Shown one piece after another: positions 1 through 19,019 of a stretch of 64,000 bases of DNA. Source of the DNA: Xestospongia muta (Eukaryota > Porifera > Demospongiae > Haplosclerida > Petrosiidae). Numbering within the stretch: position 1 is the stretch's first letter; each line of letters starts with the position of its first letter. The notes beneath the pieces are model-generated. The model was not told the origin of the DNA and searched no databases. It saw only the letters and a program-made list of their open reading frames with translations. Position numbers and translations under genes: made by a program. The stretch spans positions 21,835,484-21,899,483 of the forward strand of contig OY848918.1 in assembly GCA_963693285.1 (NCBI GenBank), given 5' to 3'.

Positions 1-565
1 ATTGTGCTATAACAGGAAAATGGCAACTATCTTCACTTAAGAGCTGACATCAACTCAAATCAAAACAGTTGCTAACCTGTAAGTTACTGGTTTCTTTCTT
101 ATTCCTTCAACGATGATAACTAACTCGATTTTCAGAACACATGGTCATGATAAGGAGCCAATGCAAAAATACAAGGGCTGGCACCAGTTGCTGTCTGGCA
201 CATGTTATTATACAGAGCTTTACTTAGAGAAAGCTTGTGAATATGTGTTTTTATATAATGACAATTTGTAGTACTTTTCTTTAATTTATTATCCTATATA
301 TATATATAGTCCATATCATCATGAACCCAAATCTTAGTATATAATATCAGCTATATTTCTCTTAAATTTCCAATCATCCATGTTATGATCTTGTATAGCC
401 CATAATGTCAAAATATTCCTTTGCCATTGGTTCAGGGTGCATTACACAACCAACAACACAGACATACCAGTTTCTACTCATAGTTGACATTATGTTAACT
501 TACTAAAAACTTTCATGCACATGTTCCTATTCTAAAGTTAATGTCCGAACAGCAAAATGTATTGC

Positions 566-992
566 TAAATTAACTATATGTTCAGTTCAGCCCTCTAAGA
601 GCTCAAAGTATGTCATAGTTAAGTTTGCTAATAACTGACAAGGAAACAAGGAAAACGTCTCCATTCAAAGGAGTGGAAGGAGTTTTCATACTAAATTATA
701 ATGCACATTAATTGGTGTCTGGCACTAGCCAGTATAGAACTGTATAAACGTAAAAATATGTTTGACCAAGAGGTTTCATCATAACAATACCCAATACACT
801 AAGAATAGTGCAGCATTTGTGGATTTGCTACATGACTTCTGTACAAGGCTTGTATTATAAGTGAATGTATTTCTTAGAATAATCTTGTTCTTTTAAAGTA
901 ACCTATTACATAATTATGGTCAATAACATTTTGTTACCAAGTGCTGGTCTAGGAGAAGGATGGTTAAATAAATTTTAGAAGAGCTTTTAAAC
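566..992 (+). repeat. dispersed ~427-bp repeat, copy 1
   Basis: This segment reappears almost base for base at 3733-4160, from the shared TAAATTAACTATATG to the shared GAGCTTTTAAAC. The two copies differ only by scattered substitutions and single-base indels. No coding frame or terminal inverted repeat is visible. It is either a repeat-family member or a local segmental duplication. Confidence 0.85.
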
Positions 993-1133
993 AAAAATAT
1001 TTGTACCACTCTTAAGACACGTTTGAAATTTATAGCTGGAAGCTTTCTAAGTAAAGAGTATTATTGGCAACTTGAAACGATAAGTACAAACTAAAAGAAA
1101 TTTATTATCATCTGATAGTATACAGAATGTAAA

Positions 1134-1722
1134 TATACATAAATTTATACATTATGTATATACAAATATATACATGTTGTATATTGATTAATACATTGGG
1201 AACAGTGAGCTACCCTTGGCATCCCTCATGACATTAGAAATGTTAGATAATATCATAGAAGGTGTTGAGAGAATAGGTGGAGTAGTGGCTCTTTTTTGAA
1301 GTTTGATATAATCAACTAGTACATTGTCAACAATAGATAGAAGTTAAGTTCCATTAAACAAAACTGTTATGACTAACTAACAATTGCAATGGCACATAAT
1401 CTTTTCAAGACTACATGTACATGATGTGTATACACTTATACATTATGTATATACAAATATATACATGGTGTATATTGATGAATACATTGGAACAGAGAGT
1501 TACTCTTGGCATCCCTCATGACATTAGAAATGTTAGATAACATCATAGACAGTGTTGAGAGGATAGGTGCAATTTGAGGAGCAGTGGCTCTTTTTTTAAG
1601 TATGATATAATATACAACTACATTGGGAACAATAGATAGAAGTTAAGTTCTGTTAAACAAAACTGTCATGACTATAACTAACAATAGCAATGGCACATAA
1701 TCTTTTCAAGACTACATGTACA
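1134..1722 (+). repeat. two tandem copies of a ~290-bp unit
   Basis: The stretch from TACATTATGTATATAC to AATCTTTTCAAGACTAC occurs at about 1134-1422 and again at about 1432-1722, with the same internal landmark GGCATCCCTCATGACATTAG. A weaker third relic of the 3' part (tcttTCCAAGACTAC) lies near 2610. Confidence 0.75.
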
Positions 1723-3732
1723 TGTACCAATTCATTGAATGTAATCAATGACTTTCTATCACTGTAATATTACACTGGGAGCAATTAATCAACGACTTTA
1801 GTAACTATCCTATTACAATGACAGCTAAAGTAACAAATATGTTGTTAAAATCTCTATAAAATAAATCAAATTCTCAAATCCTAATAAAAGACAAAGCATA
1901 TTTACTATATATGCAGCAATAATAATAGCCCAAGTTGATACTGCATGAGCAATTGATTCTGTGGATATATAGAGTGAATATAATAAGCTTTCTCGTATAG
2001 TATACTTAAAGATACATACAAAAAGATATGTCTTGTAGTTTATAGCAGGCTTGTTTGTAAGCAATCAAATAGTAACAGTACTTATAACAATTGCTATAAT
2101 GAAAAAGACTATTCCGAGTTTGGCTTACAAAAATGCCATCTTCTTCTGTCTCCTGATAAATGTCAGACATATGTATAGATGTACTAAGAACTAATCTTAG
2201 GGTTCCTTATAATATTAGAAAAGTGTGTTTTTTGTAGTAGTGCATAGGTGTTTTTAAAGTTTGTTATTGTGAAAAAAGTACATTATCAATAAAAATAATA
2301 CTGTCTATATAAAACAAATATGTAGTAGATTTAAAAAACTTGAAATTGTTACACTTCTTTAATTCCTTAATAAAAAGAAACACTTTGCTTACTGTCTTTA
2401 TCCATATAAATATAAAGCAATTCTGATGGTCTTAACACTGTTTGGACAAAGTGCTATGTATGTATACAAATATGTTTGTTTCTTCTATTGTTAAAAAAAC
2501 AAACAATGCAAAAACTAATCAAAAATTAAAGTAAATTTGTATTAGTGAAGTAAATGATCCATTCATCAACACTGTCATGACTATCTTATACTAACATTAT
2601 TAACATATAATCTTTCCAAGACTACAGTACATGTATATAGACACCAATTCATTGACTGTAATCAAACACTTTCCATCACTATCATATTACATTGACAGCA
2701 ATTAATTAACCCTTTCAATCACTTTCATATTGAAATGACAGCAATGGAAACTTTCCATCACTGTATTGACAGCACTTAATTAACACATTCAATCACTGTC
2801 TATTATATTAACAGAAATTAAACCTTCCACATTATCTCTATAAAATCAATCAAGTCTGCTCTTGTTAGCAATAGACAAACATCTCAACCACACAAACAGT
2901 AATAATAACAATGGCTAAAGTAGATATGGAATGAGTAGATGATTCTCACAACATAGCAAAGTTTACATGTAACATTCAAATAAATAGTGTATTCTAGTAC
3001 TTGTGTGTGGCTATGATGTAGGGATGTCCATTTTGCCATTCTTATATGTTCAGTGCACAGAAATAATTATAATACTCTTTGACATATAGATCTTTTGATC
3101 AGTATCTAAGCAGTAAGCACTACCAAGCACAGCCTAATTCATTATATCTATCAGTTGAAGCATTTGTATTTAAGTGCTTTCAAAAGTTCTCGTACTAATA
3201 CTTAAGTACATCTTCATTATTGTAGCTTGTACTTATACTTTAAATCTTTCAAAAGTACTTGCACTTTACTTAAGTCCTTACAAATGTACTTGGTCCCAAT
3301 GCCTGATGTGCACCATTCGCACAGTTTACAATGTTCTTAAGATTATGGTGTGGTTGCTCAAGAAGCACCAAGCACTTAAGCCAACATTAATTACATGTAC
3401 ACTATAGTAATATGAATGAATGAACTGGCCAATATAGTGGCAGTGACTGTATACCACTGATGAGCAGTGAAAGATGTTACCATTACGAGCTATTTATAAA
3501 AGACAGAGCATTCTCTTGCTTTGGTCAGTCAACGAAAATCGCATCCCTTAAAAGCTTTAAGGCTGATCCTTATCAAGAGTCACTAGCAATGTTATATCTT
3601 AGTAAAAGCTAACGTTTGTCTTCAAGTCTCAATGTGTTTAGTATCTATCTACCTTTGCTTTATTTTCAGTTGTAATGTAATTCTACAATATATAATCAAA
3701 ATTGAGCTTGGCAATACATTTTGTAGATTTTG

Positions 3733-4160
3733 TAAATTAACTATATGTTCAGTTCAGCCCTCTAAGAGCTCAAAGTATGTCATAGTTAAGTTTGGTAATA
3801 ACTGACAAGGAAACAAGGATAACATCTCCATTTAGAGGAGTGGAAGGAGTTTTCATACTAAATTATAATACACATTAATTGGTGTCTGGCACTAGCCAGT
3901 ATAGAACTGGGTAAACATAAAAATATGTTTGACCAAGAGGTTTCATCATAACAATACCCAATACACTAAGAATAGTGCAGCATTTGTGGATTTGCTTACA
4001 TGACTTCTGTATAAGGCTTGTATTATAAGTGAACGTACTTCTTAGAATAATCTTGTTCTTTTAAAGTAACCTATTACATAATTATGTTCAATAATATTTT
4101 GTTACCAAGTGCTGGTCTAGGAGAAGGATGGTTAAATAAATTTTAGAAGAGCTTTTAAAC
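3733..4160 (+). repeat. dispersed ~428-bp repeat, copy 2
   Basis: Near-identical partner of 566-992 in the same orientation. Sequence similarity stops abruptly at both ends, as expected for a transposed or duplicated block. Confidence 0.85.
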
Positions 4161-4519
4161 TTTATTCCTAATTGATTTCATGGAGGAATAGGATATAGTT
4201 TTTTCAGTTGAATTAGCTGCTTGCTTTAGGATCCAACTAGCTAATCAATGATTTTTTTTATTTGTATTATATATGGCTACATGCAAACTAAATGTTGTTT
4301 ATGAGATTACTTAGCAATATTATAATATAATTTAAACTGCCGTTATATTGACCTTATAATTAACATTTACCTCATTGAAGATCAACATAATGGCAGATTG
4401 GCATACATATATAAGACCTGACCAAGCATCTTATTATTCTAAGATTAGAAAAATTGTTTAACCCTTAGCTATAATAATTAGGTATTTTCATCGTTCATTG
4501 AGTATCACTATTAAGATCG

Positions 4520-4660
4520 CTCGAGAGGTGTGGTCTGGATGCACAGGGCTTCGTCAAATTGTATACCTAGGGCTTCGTCAAATTGTATACCTAGGCTACG
4601 TAGTCCATGCAATTTATGGCTTCGTCTCGTGATGAATCAGCATTGAGACCACACCCAGAG
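4520..4660. repeat. short inverted-repeat element (MITE-like)
   Basis: The ends are imperfect inverted repeats: CTCGAGAGGTGTGGTCT on the left against AGACCACACCCAGAG on the right. Inside, a 24-bp unit ending GTATACCTAG is present twice in tandem (4547-4594). It is too small to encode a protein. Confidence 0.5.
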
Positions 4661-4938
4661 TATAATATAGTCCATGTTGCACAAAAATAGACTTATGCTT
4701 TCAATAATTTCTATATAACAATGATTGGGCGGATCATTGTCGCTAAAAGAAGCTACAGAGAAGTGTGACAATTGCTTTAACTGTTGATGATAACTAAGTT
4801 CTGCTGAGTGAGTCATAAAATGGCCACGCCCACAATGCTAAATGAGTGTTTGTACAACACAGTCGGCTAATGTGACACATGAAACACTGTCAAATTGTCA
4901 ATGCTCTTGATACAGTACACGTGGTACTATAATAATTG

Positions 4939-5047
4939 AAACAGTACTGTGTTTACTTTTTTGCATTAAATACATAAATTTTCCTACATGTATACAACCT
5001 ATACAATGTATAAATTGGCTAAATCGATCAAATGAATTTTTACAATG
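4939..5047. mobile_element. half copy of the window's recurring MITE family
   Basis: The order of motifs (AAACAGTACTGTGTTTAC, then AATTTTCCTACATG, CAACCTATAC, and a terminal TTTTTACAATG) matches the right half of the complete element at 63682-63924. The other half is missing, so this is a decayed or solo-end copy. Confidence 0.55.
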
Positions 5048-5313
5048 TGTATAGTTACATGACACATGATCTATGATCTCATGTAGTTCTTATGCACACA
5101 ATTAACATAACAACTACTTACTCTTTTGATTATGAAATTAGCATTCAAAGGGTGTAAGTTGTTCACAGTGTATATTTTGAATGCTAATTGGTAATCAATA
5201 GAATACACTGTATTAATTGGTTGGTTGATTGACCATATATGGTCAATATGCTAGGGCTGCCATCAGTTGTTGCAAATCAGCTCTGTTATTATATTATTTG
5301 TATGTACTGGAAC

Positions 5314-5447
5314 AAAAACTACAAGTCTGATTGCTTTTACTATGTGACTACAATACTATAAATATTCTAAACAACTATTTGTAGTAGTTATAGTTGATAC
5401 AACTATTACAATAGTAATGTGGTCATATAATTGGACTTGTAGTTTTT
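5314..5447. mobile_element. 134-bp palindromic MITE-like element
   Basis: Perfect 14-bp terminal inverted repeats, AAAAACTACAAGTC at the left and its complement at the right. The inner arms also pair imperfectly, giving a foldback shape. Non-coding. Confidence 0.65.
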
Positions 5448-5676
5448 AGTGTATATATATATATGTATATATACATATATATAATATATTTTAACCTTGA
5501 ACCTTCTGTGTGTCACCATTATGTCCCTATCCAGTAGTTTTAAATCTCTTAATAATAACTACACAATAGCATGTATAACAACCAATCATAAGACAATACT
5601 GAGCAGCATAAATTTAACATGCACATGTAATGTTTAAGAAAAATCAAACACTTGTTCATGCTTACAAATGTTTAGT

Positions 5677-6798
5677 TTAATTACGAGACCATACAGGTAT
5701 AGCAGTCTGTCTTGGAGCTACAGGTTTCTTGCATTGCTTATGCCAAGAACTCGGTGCTTCCTTTAAACAATCGGTACTTAGACAAAGACACAGGAAACAA
5801 AATTCTTTCTTGCAACGTCTACACATCATCATTTTACAACCTTCTTGATTATGCTCAACAACTTTGCCACATGTAGGACAAGCACGACGATTAGGGACAT
5901 CAACTCCTAACAACTTTATCATTGGCGCATCTCGGATGGAAGGTAGGCCAGGATGTATACAATCAGGATTCCCACATTTCTCTGATGACGTAGTTGGACC
6001 TGACCATTCCTTAGAACAATGCCAGCAGAAATCAAAAGAAGACCCTTTTTTCTTCGTGCAAACTGGACATGTTACTCGGAGATTATTTAAATCCATTCTT
6101 TCGACAAATGATCGACACTTAGGACATTCTTTCATTTCACAATAAGTCATTGCTGCATATTCTGATATTTTGGCTTCAAAGTATTTCATTTCAGCATCAT
6201 TCAGTAAGGCGACCTGACGAACTTCCTCGTAATCCCACTCTTTACCACATTTTTTTCTGTAGCCATCTACAAGTGCTGGGCATGTAAATGTGTAAAAATG
6301 GTCATCAAGCTGGCTGCGACAATATGCTGTAAGTGTTTTGGGGTTTACTGCATGGCCACATTTCATTTTGACACGTTTTGGAGTTTCATCACTAAATGGA
6401 TCAATACAATCAGGATCATCTGTAAACTGTAATGAGAAATTGCTAAAATCATGTTCCTTTTCCTCTTCACAATCTCTAGGTGGCACTGGAACCCTTTCAA
6501 GAGGAAGACGGTCTGTTCCTCCATGACACCGTATAACTACAGTGATTATACATCCTTTATGAAGGTTGTAATCACGCAAAGTTTTCTGCACTTTTGTAGT
6601 TGGGTGTACTTCTTCTAGCTGTTTGCCAGCATACAATAATCGCATTTCATCAGGTTCAACATCACTTTTCACTTCATATATCTTTTGCTTTAGCCTTTTT
6701 ATTGTTGTTTTAAGAAATTCGTCTTCGTTAGCTGCAACCTTTACCGTAAAGTTACCTCCTTCGATCCCTACGACAACGACGGACCACTGATCGCTCAT
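5677..6798 (-). CDS. ubiquitin-like/RBR-type E3 ubiquitin ligase, single exon
   Basis: Predicted 373-residue protein, intronless. I chose the Met at 6798 because the ubiquitin-like fold begins right after it; an upstream in-frame Met at 6882 would add 28 unlike residues. Residues ~5-92 are a ubiquitin-like domain followed by a Gly-Gly (93-94). Residues ~131-190 resemble a RING1 with a C-G-H core, but its first cysteine pair is not obvious. Residues ~205-265 are an IBR zinc domain (CPKC, CPVC, CWHC). Residues ~307-345 are RING2 (CPTC, then HNQEGCKMMMC), where C321 sits at the thioester-forming position of RBR ligases such as parkin. The conserved-looking tail APRQTAIPVW ends the protein. Family knowledge: RBR ligases take ubiquitin from an E2 onto the RING2 cysteine before passing it to a substrate. 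The substrate is unknown. Confidence 0.88.
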   Translation of the reverse strand: MSDQWSVVVVGIEGGNFTVKVAANEDEFLKTTIKRLKQKIYEVKSDVEPDEMRLLYAGKQLEEVHPTTKVQKTLRDYNLHKGCIITVVIRCHGGTDRLPLERVPVPPRDCEEEKEHDFSNFSLQFTDDPDCIDPFSDETPKRVKMKCGHAVNPKTLTAYCRSQLDDHFYTFTCPALVDGYRKKCGKEWDYEEVRQVALLNDAEMKYFEAKISEYAAMTYCEMKECPKCRSFVERMDLNNLRVTCPVCTKKKGSSFDFCWHCSKEWSGPTTSSEKCGNPDCIHPGLPSIRDAPMIKLLGVDVPNRRACPTCGKVVEHNQEGCKMMMCRRCKKEFCFLCLCLSTDCLKEAPSSWHKQCKKPVAPRQTAIPVWSRN

Positions 6799-6897
6799 TT
6801 TCAACGTTAGTTTGGTGGAATAATGGCTGCAACTGCGTATACGGCAGGAAATGATGTTATTTAAGTCGGTCACACGACGCAAAATTTAGTTTACGGA
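6799..6897. promoter_or_regulatory. 99-bp divergent intergenic region (shared promoter)
   Basis: Only 99 bp separate the start codons of the RBR ligase (-) and the triple-USP gene (+). Both promoters must lie here or inside the 5' ends, so a bidirectional promoter is the simplest reading. No TATA box is visible; the stretch is richer in CG dinucleotides (CGACG, GTCGGTC, ACACGACGC) than its surroundings. Confidence 0.7.
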
Positions 6898-15531
<8,634 letters not shown>

Positions 15532-16152
15532 CTTCGTATCGTTATTTTTTTTATATGAAATAGTTTTAATATTGTCTTTCATTGTTTATCTAATTGTCTT
15601 ATAAACTTTAGTGCTCTTTCCAGTAATTATATTTTGTAATTGCACAACAATAGTTTAAACACCACCTTCATACATTTTTTATATATATATGCTCTAATTG
15701 ATATGATTACATTACATATTCTATGTTATGTCACATTTTATTTTAACTTTCATAATGATTAATAGATGAGTGGATTCTATGGTTTAAGATTATTGTTGTT
15801 GTAAAAACTCCAGGCAAGGCAATTAATTGTGGGTTATAACTATTATAAGTTCTCTTGATGTGTTAAAGAAATCCTCTTTATTATTTGCTACATTTGTTGT
15901 CTTCAATTATCTAATGTTAACTGTGGCATTGTACACATTAGTTGCCATGGTAACTTTGAGATTCTTTCATTATAGCCAACAGCATAGACATACTGGTTTC
16001 TACTCATAGTTTACACCATATACAATGTATGACTATGCACCAAAAAACTTGACTCAACTCCTCTCTAGTTCTAAAATTATGTCAGATATATTTTCATTTT
16101 TTTTGATAATTTTTATGAAATAAGTCCATTAATATAATATACTTCATATTAC
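15532..16152. other. intergenic, convergent gene ends
   Basis: Lies between the 3' ends of the triple-USP gene (+) and SPATA17 (-). AT-rich with no supported coding region. A stretch near 15945-16020 (CATACTGGTTTCTACTCATAG) resembles one near 455-490, so a dispersed repeat fragment may be present. Confidence 0.6.
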
Positions 16153-18290
16153 TTAACTAACAGTATGATCAAATAAAGGAATAGAAGGAACAACAGTCTG
16201 AAACCGCTACAGAAATGAGAGGATAAAAATGTTATCAGAACAATCTATGTCTATTATTACACTCAGCTATTCCAATAGATTTAATGTACTAACCTGTTGT
16301 GTCACATGATTATCAGGTGACTCATCACGAAAATGTTTCGTACCATAATCAGGACTATAATGAGGAATATATAGTATTGTATTGTAAATATAGCAGACTC
16401 ATACCAAGTATAATAGGTCTGAGAATCTAACATAGGTTGGTATGGGAATGGAGATTTAGAGAATGGAACAAACCTGGAAGTATATGAAATGAGTTACTAA
16501 TAAAGTAATGACTCACTTCTCATTAACCACTATATTCAATTGTTCTTTAGCCTTAAGCTTGGATCTGTAAAAAAGTAAGTTATCATTGACAAGTCTATTT
16601 CTTTCAATGATCTGCAGTCATCAGGTCTATCAATACATTCTTCTATCTAGTTTCAATACCTTGCTATACAAACACTATCAAATGATGTTGCAACTCGTAG
16701 AGAAGGGTTCAATGGTTGTCTTCTCTGTTGCCATACATTTTCTGGTTGTCTAAAAGGTCCCTAGAAACACATTTTATCAAAACAGTTAATACATGCATTT
16801 ATTAAGTACCTGTGGTTTTACTGGTGGTAGGCTATGACGCAACCTGCAGTCACCGCTACTAGCAGCTAAGTCAATAGTTGGACATGTAGAATCAGATGAC
16901 AATGGTTGTATTGATATTTGTCCTTTAGATTTAGGACGCTGTCTCTTCTTTACATGTGGTAAATGGAATTTAATAGCTCTCATTTGATCTTCAATAGGTA
17001 GAGAGCCTTCAGAACCAGTAAAGACACCTTTAGACTACAATAAAGAAAGATGTAGTATATAAAGAATTTACATTAAGAGTATTAAGAAGTACTCCTATAT
17101 TATATATATATCTTACATAAATGATATTCAAACAATAATATTATCACAAAAAATATAGTAATGATTTCCATAGCTACAATTACAGCATGTGAATGTGTAC
17201 CTTGCAAACTACACGCAATAAAATTGTCTCTATGATTGTACTAGTATTAACTTACACATTGAGTACTTAACATATAGTGACATTGTCTGGCATCCTTTGC
17301 TGTTCTTAGCTATTAAAAGAACATGAATTGTTAAATCATTAAGTGTGAACTTTACATTTTCCAGTTCATCATCACGTTTCAGCTGCTCATTGATTATTTT
17401 CTGTCGATGACTTTCAAGACGAGATCTATGAGTTAATTATAAAGCATAAAATATGCAATAATTATTTGATATACAAATAAAGAGTGAAACGATGATAACA
17501 AGTTGAATACTCTTTTACCTGACAATTTCATTTTTTTCCTTCAGTGATGCAAGATATTTTTTCTCTGCATAGTAATTATGTATATATCGTCGACTATAAT
17601 ATCCTCGCCACATACATTGTATCTATATATTACATAAATGTAATTGGTGACTTTTGTGACTTACAATTGTAGCCATTTTGTCATAGTATTTCTTTCTTAA
17701 ATTTACGAGATGATCCTGTAATTAAATTTTAATTTATAATGTCTTATATGACATTATATATGTACCCTACCTTTAGTAGTTGTCGATAACAATGTCTGCC
17801 ATAGTGACCTCTGTATGTTTTTTGTATTAATATAGCACATTTATTAAGATATCTAAATAATTATAACTTTGTCAATCTTAAATAATAAAATAACACGTTA
17901 GAATTACAAGTATCTATCGTATTACAGTATTTGTATGAAGAGATGACTTACTTTATGTATGCTCTAACTTTGCATCCTCTAAACCAGCTCTGTATCTTAA
18001 TGGCTGCCTTGTACTCTCGTTCTCTGTTTTCATCAGCCACTCTAAATAAATATATCGATATCTTTTATTAGCATAAATAAAAGAAACATTACAGACAACT
18101 AGAATACAAAGCATTCGATCGAGTTCCTCCATTACCACTCCTGGTGGCAGCAGGACAACTTAACTTTGTAAGTATGTAACACATTCTTTAAATACTTTAT
18201 TGTATTCCCGTTTACAACTTACCTACACGACTCACATACTGCTTGAAGTATTCTGTTTCTCTCCTTCCAAAGTTTATGAAAAGCAGCCAT
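16153..18290 (-). CDS. SPATA17: SPATA17 orthologue, IQ-motif protein
   Basis: Thirteen exons on the minus strand, phase-consistent: 18290-18223, 18041-17952, 17852-17771, 17715-17665, 17622-17519, 17425-17356, 17309-17256, 17034-16810, 16760-16660, 16564-16517, 16473-16405, 16354-16294, 16206-16153. The product is 358 residues; the human protein is of nearly the same length. Three calmodulin-binding IQ motifs are visible: AAIKIQSWFRGCKVRAYIK (~34-52), ILIQKTYRGHYGRHCYRQL (~60-78) and IQCMWRGYYSRRY (~97-110). Further family landmarks are DARQCHYMLSTQ (~159-170) and FQTVVPSIPLF near the end. SPATA17 is known from animals with motile cilia or flagella and is tied to sperm development and the axoneme. 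It is head to head with the SMP-C2 gene. Confidence 0.9.
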
Positions 18291-19019
18291 TTTGTTTTCT
18301 ATCCTTTGTTACTATGGTAACGTTACAGCGTTGACGCTACCTAATTAAACGAAAATTTATCAGTTCATTATAATTTTGTAAAGTAAACAATTAAAATAAG
18401 TCAAGTGACTGGGCGTGACTATTAGATAGGGTGATTCTGGTGATATACCACGGCACAGGATATCCTCATATAATCCTTCATGATGTTTACATTCTACACT
18501 GTAAGATTCTTTGGTCTATACTAGTAAAATCAAGAATCAGAGAAGGTTGTCTGTGCTCAGTCAGGTGAGAAGTCTACTACTAGCTGTACTGCTAGAATTA
18601 CTGAATGTATTGTGTAATGATAGTTTATGAATATTTGTTAATATTTTGTGATGTGTGTTAGTTCTTTATGGTAGATACAGTATCTTAAAATCTATTGAGT
18701 TTATATTATAGTTAAGTATCTATACTGATAACTTGTTGTGGTTATAATAATAAATGCTTTATACTGAGTTCATCCATTAATTCCTACCATCTGTTGCTCG
18801 TGTTAAAAAGTAATCACTACCTTAAATAGTAAACTGTCCTATAGTTAGTATTTGTTACTATAACCAGTTCAATATTATAAAGTAATGCATTTGTAAGTAA
18901 CTATTTTTTAAATGTTAAACTATTTTGTACTGAGATCATCAGTTATAATTTTTTATTATTTTATTTCTTTTTATTGCTGGACTTCAAAGTTAACTTGTTT
19001 TATTATTCTCTTTAGCTGG
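18291..19019. promoter_or_regulatory. divergent intergenic region with probable 5' UTR exon
   Basis: Separates SPATA17 (-) from the SMP-C2 gene (+). A splice acceptor (CTCTTTAG at 19015) lies just before the start codon at 19020, so the + gene needs an upstream untranslated exon. A good donor (GTCAG/GTGAGAAG, at about 18564) is the best partner. Promoter elements themselves were not identified. Confidence 0.45.

Larger units (their letters stand above)
1..5640. other. gene-poor, repeat-rich intergenic DNA
   Basis: I see no convincing coding region on either strand. Open frames here are short and show no protein family. The stretch holds a dispersed duplication (566-992 and 3733-4160), a local direct repeat (1134-1722) and three inverted-repeat or MITE-like pieces (4520-4660, 4939-5047, 5314-5447), listed separately. 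The rest is AT-rich DNA with no recognised signal. Confidence 0.6.

Noticed and set aside
5864..6526. Plus-strand frames across the RBR ligase
   Set aside because: Antisense shadows of the intact single-exon ligase.
18912..19019. Upstream extension of the SMP-C2 protein from the Met at 18912
   Set aside because: The frame continues, but a strong acceptor at 19015 precedes the Met at 19020, and the upstream part looks like T-rich intron.
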